Positions 33,379 through 43,442 of a stretch of 64,000 bases of DNA are shown here, piece by piece. The stretch comes from Dermanyssus gallinae. Lineage: Eukaryota; Arthropoda; Arachnida; Mesostigmata; Dermanyssidae. The translations under genes and the position numbers were made by a program. Within the stretch, counting starts at the first letter, position 1. Each line of letters begins with the position of its first letter. Below the pieces are notes generated by a model. It saw only the letters and a program-made list of their open reading frames with translations. It was not told the origin of the DNA and did not search any database. The DNA is taken from contig QVRM01000335.1 in assembly GCA_003439945.1 (NCBI GenBank), positions 283,501-347,500 of the forward strand. Direction: 5' to 3'.

Positions 33379-36300
33379 ATATTTATTCGTCAATCGTTGG
33401 CTACATATGGCACACGTTCTTGGCATCTTCGTTTGACTCCGAATATGATCATTATTATAATGCGTATTATTCAACCAACGGGATCCGTCAGAATACTTTG
33501 TCTGCTTCAAAGACGCCAACTATGCGCACATTTATGTGTGTGCCGCAGCGAATGTAAAGGCAGACATGAGCGACTCCTGAATTTTTAGGTTGAACACTAT
33601 CATAATATATTAACTAAAAAAAGGTTGAATGTTAGTTCCGCATTCTTTTTTCGCTGGCATCAATCGACGGCGGTGCAGCAAGCTGCATGCAATGGGATGT
33701 ATCCGGGAGTGAATGGCTTTCTCTTCGGGAGTCGTACCAACCTGTAACGGCACTACACCCAATCGCTAACTGGCGGCTGTGCAAACAAGCACTATTTCTT
33801 TGCATGCTTCTGCAACTATCATTTCTCGGCATGCCTTGCTTTAGCAATTCATTCACGTTTAGGTATCAGGATATACTAGTCAGATGGCGCATGAAATTCT
33901 GTGCAAGACCTTGCTCAATAATAGACTCAATATGTGTGTGTGGGTGGGTTGGAATGCGTTCTGTTTGTTGTGTACTGAACGCAGGACTCCCGGTGCGGCT
34001 GTGTTAGGTCCCCTGCCAACGAGCGGCCGCTCAGTTCCTCCTCTACCGACATCGCAAGGCCGTTCAGGTCCGTTCCCCTCTGCTGATTCGCTGTTGACTT
34101 CGCCACAAGCCTACAAGATGCCACACAAGCCCGGACCTAACCAGGTAGGTGTGTAATAGTGATCGAGTAAGTGAGCGAGCCTGAGAAAGCCTGACTATCT
34201 AAGCCTGGCTGAATTGTGGTCACAGAGTTGTTGACACAGTTCTTGACCTGTGACTAACCACCGGCGCCACGGCCATCCTGCTCATATATGATGATCATCT
34301 CTACCAAGCTCAGGCAAAACACAAACTCAGTATTTTGGCGGTTTACCATAATGCCGACACACACGACGGCATCTAGGCAACCGAACTAAATAGACATGAC
34401 CAGCGATGACTCGGAGTTTCGCCGAGCGTCTTCTGCTGCTCAGCAAGTAAATACTTTCGCAGTACCTAGTTGCCCGTTGGATTTTTGTTTGAACACATTT
34501 TCTCTCAGACTATGCAGTACAGCTAAACAAAAGCCTACAAACTGTAGTTATTTGCACACCAAGTAAAAAGAGTACTTCGAAACCTCGCTGACGGATTCTC
34601 TCTGGATAAAATATATAGTGAAGGCATTCACCATTATTACATAACGATATCCGCGGCGTATCAGTGCAACTTTTACGACGCGTTTAACCTCATTTATCGT
34701 TCTTCAAGCGTAGCATAGTTAGTGATGAACGGGGGGGCAGGCAAACAGATACAAGTAACTGGATCAGGTCACCGCGCCAATAAAATGTTAATTCATTATT
34801 TATACATGATTTAAGTCTATAGTGTAGACATCTTAATGATGACCGTGAAGCGTAACAACATGTACGTGTATTCTACTATTATACTCTATTTGAGTGAAAT
34901 AAATATGATTGAATAACATGTACGTGTATTTGTTTTACCTCGATGTGCCCACGGCGGGTCTCGCTTCCGATTGTGCATCTGTAGTCGATTTAACTTCGAT
35001 TTAACTAATTCCAATGCATTTCCCAGTGCATCCTCCCACACATACAAATATAAAAATCTATGTATTATTTCGTTCATCAACAACGTTCAGCTTTTCCACA
35101 ATAAGTGGTTCTGTCGTTGAGATCAACAAAATCGAGAATGGTTTGTACAGAATATAAAAATAAACTTGATTCTCTTTTTTTTTCTATACGACACAGCTAT
35201 TGTGTTACTACAAACGTTAACTACCAACGGTGTGCAGGACAGATAAGGCAGTTATCATATTTGATTAGGGTAGCACTCTGAGAACACAGGCGGTTCACAC
35301 TTTAATTGAGTAAATGGCGAGATGATGGCGACGTCGAGGCAACGTTCAGCCGATGAATATGGTACCGATCTAATAGGTGTTTACCAACGTTCTTTCAGAC
35401 TCAAGCCACAATCACGGTGCAGCGTCTGCCGCCAGGAGCGGTGCCGACTCCACCGGCCTTCTACGGCGACGGGAACTACGAGTACAAAGAGGGTATAGTC
35501 ACAAAAACTAAAACCGAAGACACGCTACATACCTGTCATAGAGAATAATCCTAGTAAACGTTAGCGTACTCTACACTCAGCAAATACGAAGCCATGTATG
35601 AAGACGGAACAACAATAAATTAGAACACAACTCAGAACGACATAGCTCGTTCAATTGCGGCCCAAGTCTTCCTCGCAATCAATAAGCAACGAGGCAATGC
35701 CTATCCTGTGATAAACGCATTGAGGAATTGGCATCTGGTGAAGACATCCCAGTACACCTGACACAAAGATGAGCAGACTAGTGCTTGCTCATGTAAGAAC
35801 TCGATTAAAGACCGCCTTAAAGATCGAAAGACGTTGAATAGTAAATTCCCACAGAAGCGGTTGCTCCGCAGTTGACCATAGAACGTACAAAAAAAACAAG
35901 TAAGCACGCGTAGTTCGTGATGGCAACTCTCGATTTGCGTTGTCTAATATCTGCAACGCAGAGTTTCCACTTCCATCGCAGCAATGTTGTGGGAGTGCTG
36001 CAGAGCTGTCAGAAGATGTTTAATGGAGCAGGAATTGGTTACCAAGGAGCTGACTGTCTACGCCTGACGAACCATAACGTGACACGAGTCACAATACCGA
36101 GGTTCTATATACTGGGCAGCTTTTTTTTTATTAATTATTAATTAATATTTGGACGTACTCAAGAAGGACTTGACACACACATACACGGTATGACTCGTAC
36201 GCACGGCAAATACAGAAGTCAAGACAATTGCCGTAGCTAACTCGAGGATCTACGGGAGTTTAGTCTAACCCGCTTGCCTTACTTGAGAAAGAAGAGAAAA

Positions 36301-36916
36301 TCCCTCTATGTGCCACAACTGCGGGGATCGAACCCGTGCACCTATGTGTCTCATCCGGTCGCAGGGCGCCCGCGAATTCACCACGCCACCGGGCTTGACA
36401 CCAGAAGACTTGGTACAGATGGCTATTTGGATTTGTATGCGAAACCAGCAAAATACGATTCTACATAAACTGCACCGAATTGCAATAATGGTTAGAAGCA
36501 GAATACAAGTAGAGAGCAGATAAGTACTTTTATTAGAAGTAAACTCTAGGCTACAGCTATTTACCACATGTACAATAAAAACAGTGCGTTCTCTATTATA
36601 GGATTCATTGTACCTGAACCGCTGGTTGATGGCAAGATTGAAACGCTGAAAGAGCGTGCACGCGTCACCAACCAGGTACGTATTTTTTGTCTTTATAGTA
36701 TATATTAGTTTTTGTAACTGTAACTACAAAATGAAATAAAACCATATGTTTCTCTTAGTTTTTGTATATACCTGTATGTACCAAGTACCACTCGGCAAAA
36801 AATAATGTTTCCAATGGAACGAGGGGCGAAAATGTCGTCATCCAATAATAATCTGAGAGAGAGAGAGAATAATCTGATCAATTTTTGGTAATTTCGCTCT
36901 CACTTCCAACGTAGAA

Positions 36917-36952
<36 letters not shown>

Positions 36953-36992
36953 GTTCTTACATCACAAATGTATACCTTGATACACATAAATA

Positions 36993-37037
<45 letters not shown>

Positions 37038-39956
37038 AGAAAAAGGGAAGCCTGCGGAAGTGTGTAAGGAAGGGGTGGACCCCAGTACGAGAGCAGCCTG
37101 TTGAAATGTTTCCTTGCATCACCCGTCAATGTACAGGTGTACCGTAGCGCCCAGCTCATCTATCCGGGACCGAAGGCAACGCACGACTGTGTTCTTGGCT
37201 CGTACTTGCGCCACGTCCGCGAGCCGTACTTCAGTACCGTGCAGGTGCCCTATGGGCCCGATGTGCACACTCGGGTACGCATTGTGCCTAGCGCTTTTCA
37301 ATAAGCAAACATATGAAGTAAATTATGACCATATTCTGTAGTAGTAGTTAGTAGTAGTAGTAGTAGTAGTGTCGAGCCCGGTGGAGTGGTGCTTCTGCGC
37401 CTCGCGACCGGAGGAGACACCGGACCGGAGGAGCGCGGGTTCGAGCCCCACCGTTGCACACTTGTATCTATGGGGGTCCGTCTATGAAGCAATGCGAAAA
37501 GCAGTCCCATGGACGTTAAATCTTAGGCTGAGAGTCAGCCCCGAAAGGATTTAGTAGTAAAAGTAGTAGTAGTAGTAGTTGTTGTTGTTGTTGCTGTTTG
37601 TGGTAGTAGCCGTTGTAGAACTGGTTGTTCTCTAATTCGAGCGTGAGCTTGCTGGCGCTGCACACCATGCTGATGATGATGTGCGTGGCTTCGCTGTGAA
37701 CCTGTGTGTTTGCAGGTGACGCAGGCCGTCCAGCAAAAGGCGTTCCCCACGCAGACCCAAGACGGGCGTCGAATTGTCCATCAGAACTACAACAACCCCA
37801 GCGGGCTGTATTCCGCTCAGAATGCTTCCGACGCATTTGCGCTACACACCGGCATGCACTCGCCGTAAGTCTTTTTGCAACGATCACAGAAAATACTATA
37901 CAGCCACCTATACACATATACATACACGCAGAAAAAACGCAAGACAAAATCATGCATACATTTAGCTCTACTTTATCTATGACGTTTTTAAGACGTTAAT
38001 TCGTCTTTGCACTTTTTCGCCCGGTGGGACGGGCGCTGAAGTGTTCAAATTGTATATAATGAACGAATTGTATTGTAACAATGTACCATCTTGAGTGCAT
38101 TGTTATTGGGAAATAAACAATATGTATGTTAAGTTGCATTAACATTAGTTGTGGCCGGCGGTTGCTGTAACAAGTTGCTCTCAGTTCAGTCCAGATCTAG
38201 CTGTTCAAACTGTCAAAAGGTCCTCTTGACTTGTCCTTTTTTTGGACTCCTTAGTGCTTCAGTTATGAAATGATCCCTTTCTTTATTTGATGCTCCATCG
38301 AATACAGAACGAACGATGTTTATGATTGTTTTACTTGCGCGTATTACGCACAAAATAAGCATTCGTTAGGATATAATTATATACTCTTGCAATGTTAGCA
38401 GTATGCATAGCTTTAAGCCTTCGTTATAGTAATATTATCATGAAAAACACCTAATGAAATGTATATTATACTCAATTTGGGTGAAATCAACAGATTTGAA
38501 GTGGCAATAATATCATCAAAATCGGTCGGTTTGTGAATAATTAGTATATTAATATTGTGGGTAGCATATATCCGTCGAGTGGAGTCGCTTGATTCGTTTC
38601 GTACTTGTAGGGTGATGTGTAGGAAATCATGAATTCTTCGTTAATCGAGTGGATTACGAACTGAATGCCATTTCAGGCGCCCAGGTGCTGCTAATCCTGC
38701 GTCGAAGCTGTCGGACATCACGATGTCTCCCACTTACCAGCTGCTGCATTCGGGTGAATCGACGCAACAACACTCGCCTTCCCAAGGACAGGTAAGCAAT
38801 CGACCGCTGAACCTGTTGGCGTTAGTGCAACCACCATAACGAACGATGGGTAAAAAAGATACAGTGGGTAAAAATGGCAATGGGAATAAAAACAAAATGG
38901 GACAGGAGGGTAGACTTTGCGGCAAGACAGATAGGACTCACCAGCAAACAATGGACAGACACTACTATGTCCAGTGGGCAAATTAAAAGTAGGGTAAAGG
39001 CAGCATACACCCAGAAGTGGCGGACAGCACTTATGCAGAAAACTAGTTTAAAGGAAGTATACGGGAATATGAAATTGGAAAGGGGTGGAGTAGCATGGTT
39101 TTATGATAATACAAGAGGCAGCGGGTTGTTAGCGGATGCAAGAGCCGGTATGTTAGACACAAGAGTACAGCGAAACAGCTACGAGGAATTAGAAACAACG
39201 GTTTGTCGAATATGCAGTAAGAGAGAAGAAACTGTAGATCATCTGGTTAGGGAGTGTGAACAACTGGGAGGAAATAGGGATTTAGAATTAGGGGAGGCGC
39301 TGGGATTAGGCAAGGATGCAGAAAAGGCACAGATAGAGATTACGAAACAGAGGCTATCCCGATGGAAGGTGTTCAACACATAAGGGCAAAGTAACTGGAG
39401 ACCACAATATAGGTAATTAATAGCTGCAGTGTTATGCGCCCCTGATATAAAAGGGTGATATGTGTACACACACTTATCAAGCAAATAAACCAATCAATCA
39501 ATCAATCAATGATATGAGCAATTTTGCCAGTCTGAAGGTAGGAAGGTTCTAAACTTCCTCGCCAGCGCGCTAACCTTCCCTTCTTCCCTAATTCCCTCAT
39601 ATGTTGGTGACTTGTCGTTGTCGTTGCGGTTGTCGGCGGTGTTGTTGGCGTTGTCGGTGGTGTTGCTTTACCCCATTCTTGCCACTTGCACCCACTTTGC
39701 AGTCGCACTATCAACAGTAAGAGCTCTTCGGTCGTCTCTCCAGGTGTACTCGCCCGCACCAGCCCCGGGAGGTCAGGCACCATGGGGCCCGTCGCTTTCA
39801 GCCCCGCAGCGGTCCCACCCAATCAACGTCGTTCAACACGATCATGCACACCGTGTGCGCTCCGGGCACCAACATGTAGGTGCGTCGCGAAGCACGGCGA
39901 GGCCGGCTGGCTCGAACATATCGCGGGTTAGGACAGTCGACGAAAAAAACAAATAG
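30972..39956 (+). CDS. ZASP/ALP-Enigma-type PDZ protein gene (span of nine coding exons)
   Basis: Nine exons join with consistent phases: 30972-31079, 31887-32035, 33985-34144, 35399-35492, 36602-36675, 37137-37274, 37716-37864, 38677-38791 and 39744 onward. If the last exon is read to its stop (39954-39956) the protein has 399 residues. The PDZ domain covers about residues 5-88 with the family's PWGFRLQGG carboxylate-binding loop. A Pro/Ser-rich linker follows, then a ZM motif near residues 264-285 (NYNNPSGLYSAQN). Proteins of this family bind alpha-actinin through PDZ and ZM regions and stabilise Z-discs and integrin adhesions. No LIM domain was found in the window. Either this is a short PDZ-ZM form, as Zasp66/67 in flies, or LIM exons are spliced from 39875/39879 to exons further away. 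Introns carry SINEs and a LINE tail. Confidence 0.82.
31887..32035 (+). CDS. ZASP-like exon 2: PDZ C-terminal half
   Basis: Acceptor TGTTAG|GTG and donor AG|GTAGAG; starts phase 0, ends with two bases over. Encodes VFIGTPSEGVLHRGDIILAL, NGRPASSLTHAEAANIL and TATLLVRR: PDZ strands with the GD-x-I-L-x-x-NG core and the alpha-2 helix (H-A-E-A) lining the peptide groove. Confidence 0.9.
32616..32686. repeat. (TA)n in ZASP intron 2
   Basis: About 71 bp of uninterrupted TA in the intron before ZASP-like exon 3; a second array lies at 33319-33375 in the same intron. Confidence 0.95.
33985..34144 (+). CDS. ZASP-like exon 3: Pro/Ser-rich linker
   Basis: Acceptor AACGCAG|G completes the Arg codon split by intron 2; donor CCAG|GTAGGT. 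Then 53 codons, TPGAAVLGPLPTSGRSVPPL and onward to MPHKPGPNQ. Low complexity, no fold. It is needed for phase: exon 2 cannot join exon 4 directly in frame, so the exon is constitutive or paired with an alternative exon. A frame opening through the acceptor into the intron is fortuitous. Confidence 0.72.
35399..35492 (+). CDS. ZASP-like exon 4
   Basis: Acceptor TCTTTCAG|ACT, donor GAGG|GTATAG; starts phase 0, ends one base over. Encodes TQATITVQRLPPGAVPTPPA and FYGDGNYEYKE, an ITVQR strand followed by a Pro turn and Tyr-rich end. Similar linkers follow the PDZ domain in arthropod Zasp proteins. Confidence 0.8.
36300..36401 (-). mobile_element. tRNA-derived SINE, family 1 head, variant tail (ZASP intron 4)
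   Basis: The minus strand shows AAGCCCGGTGGCGTGGTGAA and B box GGTTCGATCCCCGC, matching the tRNA-like head of family 1. The downstream body differs from the other copies (no GAGAGTCAGC tail), so it may be a subfamily or a truncated copy; its 3' end is uncertain. No target-site duplication identified. Confidence 0.65.
36602..36675 (+). CDS. ZASP-like exon 5
   Basis: Acceptor TTATAG|GA completes the Gly split by intron 4; donor CAG|GTACGT, phase 0. Encodes FIVPEPLVDGKIETLKERAR and VTNQ. A short, conserved-looking, charged segment. Confidence 0.8.
37137..37274 (+). CDS. ZASP-like exon 6
   Basis: Acceptor TGTACAG|GTG, donor CGG|GTACGC, phase 0 at both ends (46 codons). Encodes VYRSAQLIYPGPKATHDCVL and YLRHVREPYFSTVQVPYGPD. 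Being phase 0-0 it can be skipped without frame loss. A (TA)n array lies 100 bp upstream. Confidence 0.8.
37371..37551 (+). mobile_element. tRNA-derived SINE, family 1 (ZASP intron 6)
   Basis: The best-preserved copy: GTCGAGCCCGGTGGAGTGG head, B box GGTTCGAGCCCC, body GAAGCAATGCGAAAAGCAGT and tail GGCTGAGAGTCAGCCCCGAA. It sits in a (GTA)n array (37338-37370 before, 37552-37580 after), so the duplication of the target merges with the microsatellite. The head holds a 14-bp internal repeat (GACCGGAGGAG twice). Confidence 0.85.
37716..37864 (+). CDS. ZASP-like exon 7: ZM motif
   Basis: Acceptor TTTGCAG|GTG, donor CC|GTAAGT; 49 codons plus two bases. Contains the ZM motif region HQNYNNPSGLYSAQNASDAF. 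The NP-x-GLYS core is what ZM motifs share; in this family the motif supports alpha-actinin rod binding. Confidence 0.88.
38677..38791 (+). CDS. ZASP-like exon 8
   Basis: Acceptor CATTTCAG|G completes the Pro codon of exon 7; donor CAG|GTAAGC, phase 0. Encodes RPGAANPASKLSDITMSPTY and QLLHSGESTQQHSPSQGQ. Ser/Pro/Gln-rich. Confidence 0.8.
38830..39512 (+). mobile_element. 5'-truncated LINE tail (ZASP intron 8)
   Basis: An open frame (38874-39383) encodes the C-terminal domain of a non-LTR reverse transcriptase: WRTALMQKTSLKEVYGNM, WFYDNTRGSGLLADARAGML and a C-terminal finger CRICSKREETVDHLVREC (C-x2-C...H-x4-C). No catalytic motif is included. The 3' UTR ends with CAAATAAACC and a tail of ATCA repeats (39490-39510), typical of elements ending in short tandem repeats rather than poly(A). 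Intact frame suggests a fairly recent insertion. The clade is not assigned. Confidence 0.7.
39744..39956 (+). CDS. ZASP-like exon 9 (last coding exon seen)
   Basis: Acceptor TCTCTCCAG|GTG, phase 0. Encodes VYSPAPAPGGQAPWGPSLSA, then a His-rich stretch (VQHDHAHRVRSGHQH). It runs to TAG 39954-39956, giving a 399-residue protein. Two donors lie inside, at CAT|GTAGGT (exon end 39875, phase 0) and GTAG|GTGCGT (exon end 39879, phase 1), so it may instead splice on to LIM exons outside the readable part. Confidence 0.62.
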   Translation: MYSPAPAPGGQAPWGPSLSAPQRSHPINVVQHDHAHRVRSGHQHVGASRSTARPAGSNISRVRTVDEKNK

Positions 39957-41320
39957 CGACAATTTTCTTTCACAGACGAAGATGACCACTCACGCAGTCA
40001 GAGCCGCAGCTGGGAAACGAGGCTCCGACGATACGATCCAGAAAACAGCGAGAGCGATTGCCGTTATGCATCCGAGTTTATTGATTGACCATGAGCATGA
40101 TAACAGTCATAACAGGAAATATTTTCTAACTCGTAACGCTCTGCAGACGATGCAGACACGAGCAGTGTTGTTCAACGCAAAGCAAAACAAACAAACAAAA
40201 ATAAGAAGCTCACGCACGACCACCAGCATCGCAGCGTTGTCCTCGTAAACTAATTTTGATGATTCGAGTGGAATCGTTTTTTGCCGGTCGTCAACCCACA
40301 TCCATTCATCCACTTCTTTGTCCCGCCATCAACATTTCCAGTAGTCTCGAGTGAGTAGAACTAAGCGCAAATGAGAGATTCCTTCCTCTCCCATCTATTG
40401 CTCTATCCATCTATCTGCATGGTTTAGAGATGCTTTGTGTTACGTACAAATCCGTGATCTGCGGCGACAGCAGTTGATTTTCTATCTCGTCTCTCTTGAT
40501 TAGTGAGTGCTGAAACTGATGTTCTAGATGATGAGTGGATCGGGCAACTCATTTCGCACAGCGAGCAAAGGCAGTTTGCCAAATGAAACGACGAATGCGG
40601 CCGATCATGAGGGATGTATAGTGGAAAATGTGATTTATCGCTAGATTGACTTGATTCGATCGATTCGATCACATCGCCACATTCGACTTTTGTTGCACTT
40701 TTTCTTCAAGTCTTTCCCTTCGCTCGCTCGATTTACCTAGCCCTTTCAGTAATCCTGCTCTATCCATCCCCCTGCTACTTCAACTACTGCTACAATAACC
40801 ACTGGTATATGCAACCCCAGCGTATCAAGACATCCGCCATTAGGTGCTGCCTACCATTATACACGTAGCGGACAGTAATGCAGTCAATACAGGCATTCAT
40901 CAATTCAATCGTGACAGATACGCTTCAATCCGCTAGGATAACTAGGTCGCTTTCAACATATTTCATTACACTGGTTGACTGACGCGGCCAAGCGCTTTCG
41001 TCGTGCGTATGCTATCCAGTCGTTGTAATAATTACTTTGCCGACAAAAAGTCAAAATAAAAATTGCGTTGTTGTTTCAATATTACCAATAAATACATACA
41101 CAAAAATTGCAATGTTTTTCTTCCGGTGTATCGCATATTATGGTAGTCAGGTTTGTTGTTGTCGGGAGCGAACGTAACAGACTAAATAGGTTCAGAAAAA
41201 GTTAACTAGCCCCGTTACGATTTGGACGCACACTTCGTGTCTTCATCTTTATTTTATTTTTATCATATTACGCAGCGCACAGTCTTGCTACTAGCTCTGA
41301 GCTAGCATCATAGCAGATTG
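39957..41320. other. 3' flank of the ZASP-like gene
   Basis: No coding exon recognised. AATAAA occurs near 41086-41091 and could serve the ZASP-like transcript or nothing. Sequence is AT-rich with CT-rich patches. Confidence 0.35.
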
Positions 41321-41322
41321 CC

Positions 41323-41571
41323 CTAAAAGGGAGACGTTTCAGTCCTGTATAAAAGGCCGATTAGATATGATATGATGTTTACTTCTATTCTTAATTGTAG
41401 TTTTTTGCTTGCGTTATTAATAAAGTCTAGCCTAGCTGCTCGCAGAGCAGATCTAAATAGCCGCCTGAATCTCTTCCTACGTGACTTCTCTACGTGACAA
41501 AGAGCAGAGGAGATCTGGTCAGTGTCGGCCATTCTAGGTTCTCGGGAGCTAATACGGTCAATGCCAAGCAT
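41323..41571 (-). other. Unidentified basic 82-codon open frame
   Basis: An Arg/Lys/Ala-rich frame (KSRRKRFRRLFRSALRAARL) with no known domain. It could be the end of an old retroelement ORF. Coding status unproven. Confidence 0.2.
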
Positions 41572-41693
41572 TATGGTATCTGAGGATACAATAAGACTGA
41601 GCGCCGGTTAAAAACGAGGGGCGCAGATATGATCGATATGGAAAAGGACGTCACAGTGGCGGTCGGGTATATATATAGCTGATATATGGCTTG

Positions 41694-41724
<31 letters not shown>

Positions 41725-41726
<2 letters not shown>

Positions 41727-41925
41727 GAGCTCTTTAAAGCAAATGTTTTTTTCCAAAAGAACATGGTCTCTAAGAAGTTTTTTTGTTTTGGAATGAGAGT
41801 TAAATTACTACAGACATAGGAGCATAGAATGTACTGTTGAGACAACCAGCCCTCCTATTCAGAAACTAAGCACACCGTCGTGTTCGTGAGAAAATTCTGG
41901 TTCTTCAAAAAATGCATAAGGTCGG
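41725..41925 (+). repeat. Large inverted repeat, left arm
   Basis: Starts GTAGAGCTCTTTAAAGCAAA and continues through TCTAAGAAGT, GGAATGAGAGTTAAATTACTAC, ATAGGAGCAT, GAGACAACCAG and GAGAAAATTCTGG. The reverse complement of 42190-42398 carries the same blocks in the same order. (TA)n flanks the outer end (41694-41722). Confidence 0.75.
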
Positions 41926-42189
41926 TCAGAAGATGCGACATGGTCACTTAGACGAGAATTCGCCAAAAATGAGGCTCTTTATTAGCTTCCACGCCAAATG
42001 CCCCAAAATCATTACCATACAACCACTCACAGCGCAAACGAACCTTTCATGACGATTTCATTTGGTACTAAACGTATGGCAATTCGAGCTGTTGTTGTGC
42101 AGTAATTAAGATTTCTCGGGATGTCTAGATTAAGTGCATGTAAAATGACTGTGTGGCGACGCGCTGCGGCAGTCGTGCGACACGTCGGC

Positions 42190-42398
42190 GGAAGTGAATT
42201 TTTCGGAAGAAGCAAAATTTTCTCACAAACACGTTTCTGTATAGGAGGACTGGTTGTCTCGCAACAGCACATTGTATGCTCCTATATCGGGCAAAAACAC
42301 CGTGTCACAAATTGTAGTAATTTAACCCTCATTCCGAAACAAGACTTCTTAGAGGCCACGTTCCATTGAAAAAAAATGCTTTAACGAGCTCTACAATT
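42190..42398 (-). repeat. Large inverted repeat, right arm
   Basis: Reverse complement starts GTAGAGCTCGTTAAAGCATT and keeps the blocks TCTAAGAAGT, GGAATGAGGGTTAAATTACTAC, ATAGGAGCAT, GAGACAACCAG and GTGAGAAAATTTTG. Similarity by eye is about 75 to 80 percent over nearly 200 bp, with an extra 20 to 25 bases in this arm. The spacer to the left arm is about 260 bp. Confidence 0.75.
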
Positions 42399-42449
42399 CA
42401 CGTATCGCTTTAAAATACTCCTGAACTACCATATATATATATATACATT

Positions 42450-43230
42450 TTGCTTGATAACCGAATCGTGGGAGCTGCAGACCGGTCTCTCTCTGGACGC
42501 ACCCACTCATTGGTCTACGAACGTAGTTGTAAATGCGGAGGGACTGTCCGCCCCTCGGGAACCATGGCCGGTCTCGCGTCCATAGTCCGGCCGGCGCGCA
42601 AGACATACGTCTCTCGCACGCGGCCTCAGATCGTCGGGTTACCTTTGCATCCTGGAATCTACTAGCGGCTGTCCCTGAAATTAGAATGAAGAAACGTGGA
42701 CGCTGCATCAACGGAGTGCGCCGCCTAGAAGTGGTCCTATGCAGCCCTCAACCTGCGACATCGATGCCATTAGCGTGATGCTACTGACGCGATGCCACTC
42801 AGGGATTACAAGGTAGAGATTACCTTTAGACTAGACAAAAGATTCCGGGTTGTTCGGTTACCGTTCCCTGCCCACATCAAGTCTTCGCACAAGAGCTGGA
42901 TCTCGCTCTCCGAGAGAATGGCCTCATTTTAAGGCCATTAGCATGAAACTGATAGGTAGTCAGGGCGTCTCAACATATGACTCCTGCGCGCCATGTTGAA
43001 GTGGTTCCTGAGGTTCTACTTTGATATGAGCAAAGAAGTGAAGTAGATGCCTAATTTACCTCCATTATGCGACAGTGTTCAAAGACTTTCTCAAGTCACC
43101 ACGCATACAGATCATGTTTTTCAATAGACTTTTAAAATACGTCTAAAAGATTCACGTACTACAGTAACAGTACTTAATATCGGTCGTCCCGATAGTGCCG
43201 TTCTTACTGTGACTAGTTAAAATCTATAGC
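42450..43230. other. Intergenic DNA, nothing recognised
   Basis: Frames at 42450-42778 have no recognised domain. A protein-like GC-rich stretch at 42460-42770 might be old transposon sequence. Confidence 0.3.
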
Positions 43231-43231
43231 A

Positions 43232-43233
<2 letters not shown>

Positions 43234-43317
<84 letters not shown>
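43234..43317. repeat. (TAA)n microsatellite
   Basis: An almost perfect ATA/TAA array of about 84 bp, followed by 88 bp of unique sequence and another (TAA)n array directly before the RLE element. Confidence 0.95.
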
Positions 43318-43321
<4 letters not shown>

Positions 43322-43404
43322 TTGGAAAGGCAAGAATTAAGAAGACGATAGTTACAGCCAAGCCAGCGCCCACTTTGTTTCACTTAGAAGTAGCACCAGT
43401 ACGA

Positions 43405-43440
<36 letters not shown>
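43405..43440. repeat. (TAA)n array at the 5' junction of the RLE element
   Basis: About 11 AAT/TAA units ending three bases before the element's ATG. Confidence 0.95.
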
Positions 43441-43442
43441 CA

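Noticed and set aside
38000..38130. AAATAAA near 38110 as 3' end of the ZASP-like gene
   Set aside because: Further phase-consistent exons follow at 38677 and 39744, so at most an alternative intronic poly(A) site.
39179..39270. C-x2-C...H-x4-C taken as a LIM domain fragment of the ZASP-like gene
   Set aside because: Spacing and context (EETVDHL) are those of the C-terminal finger of LINE polymerases, and it is within a LINE tail.
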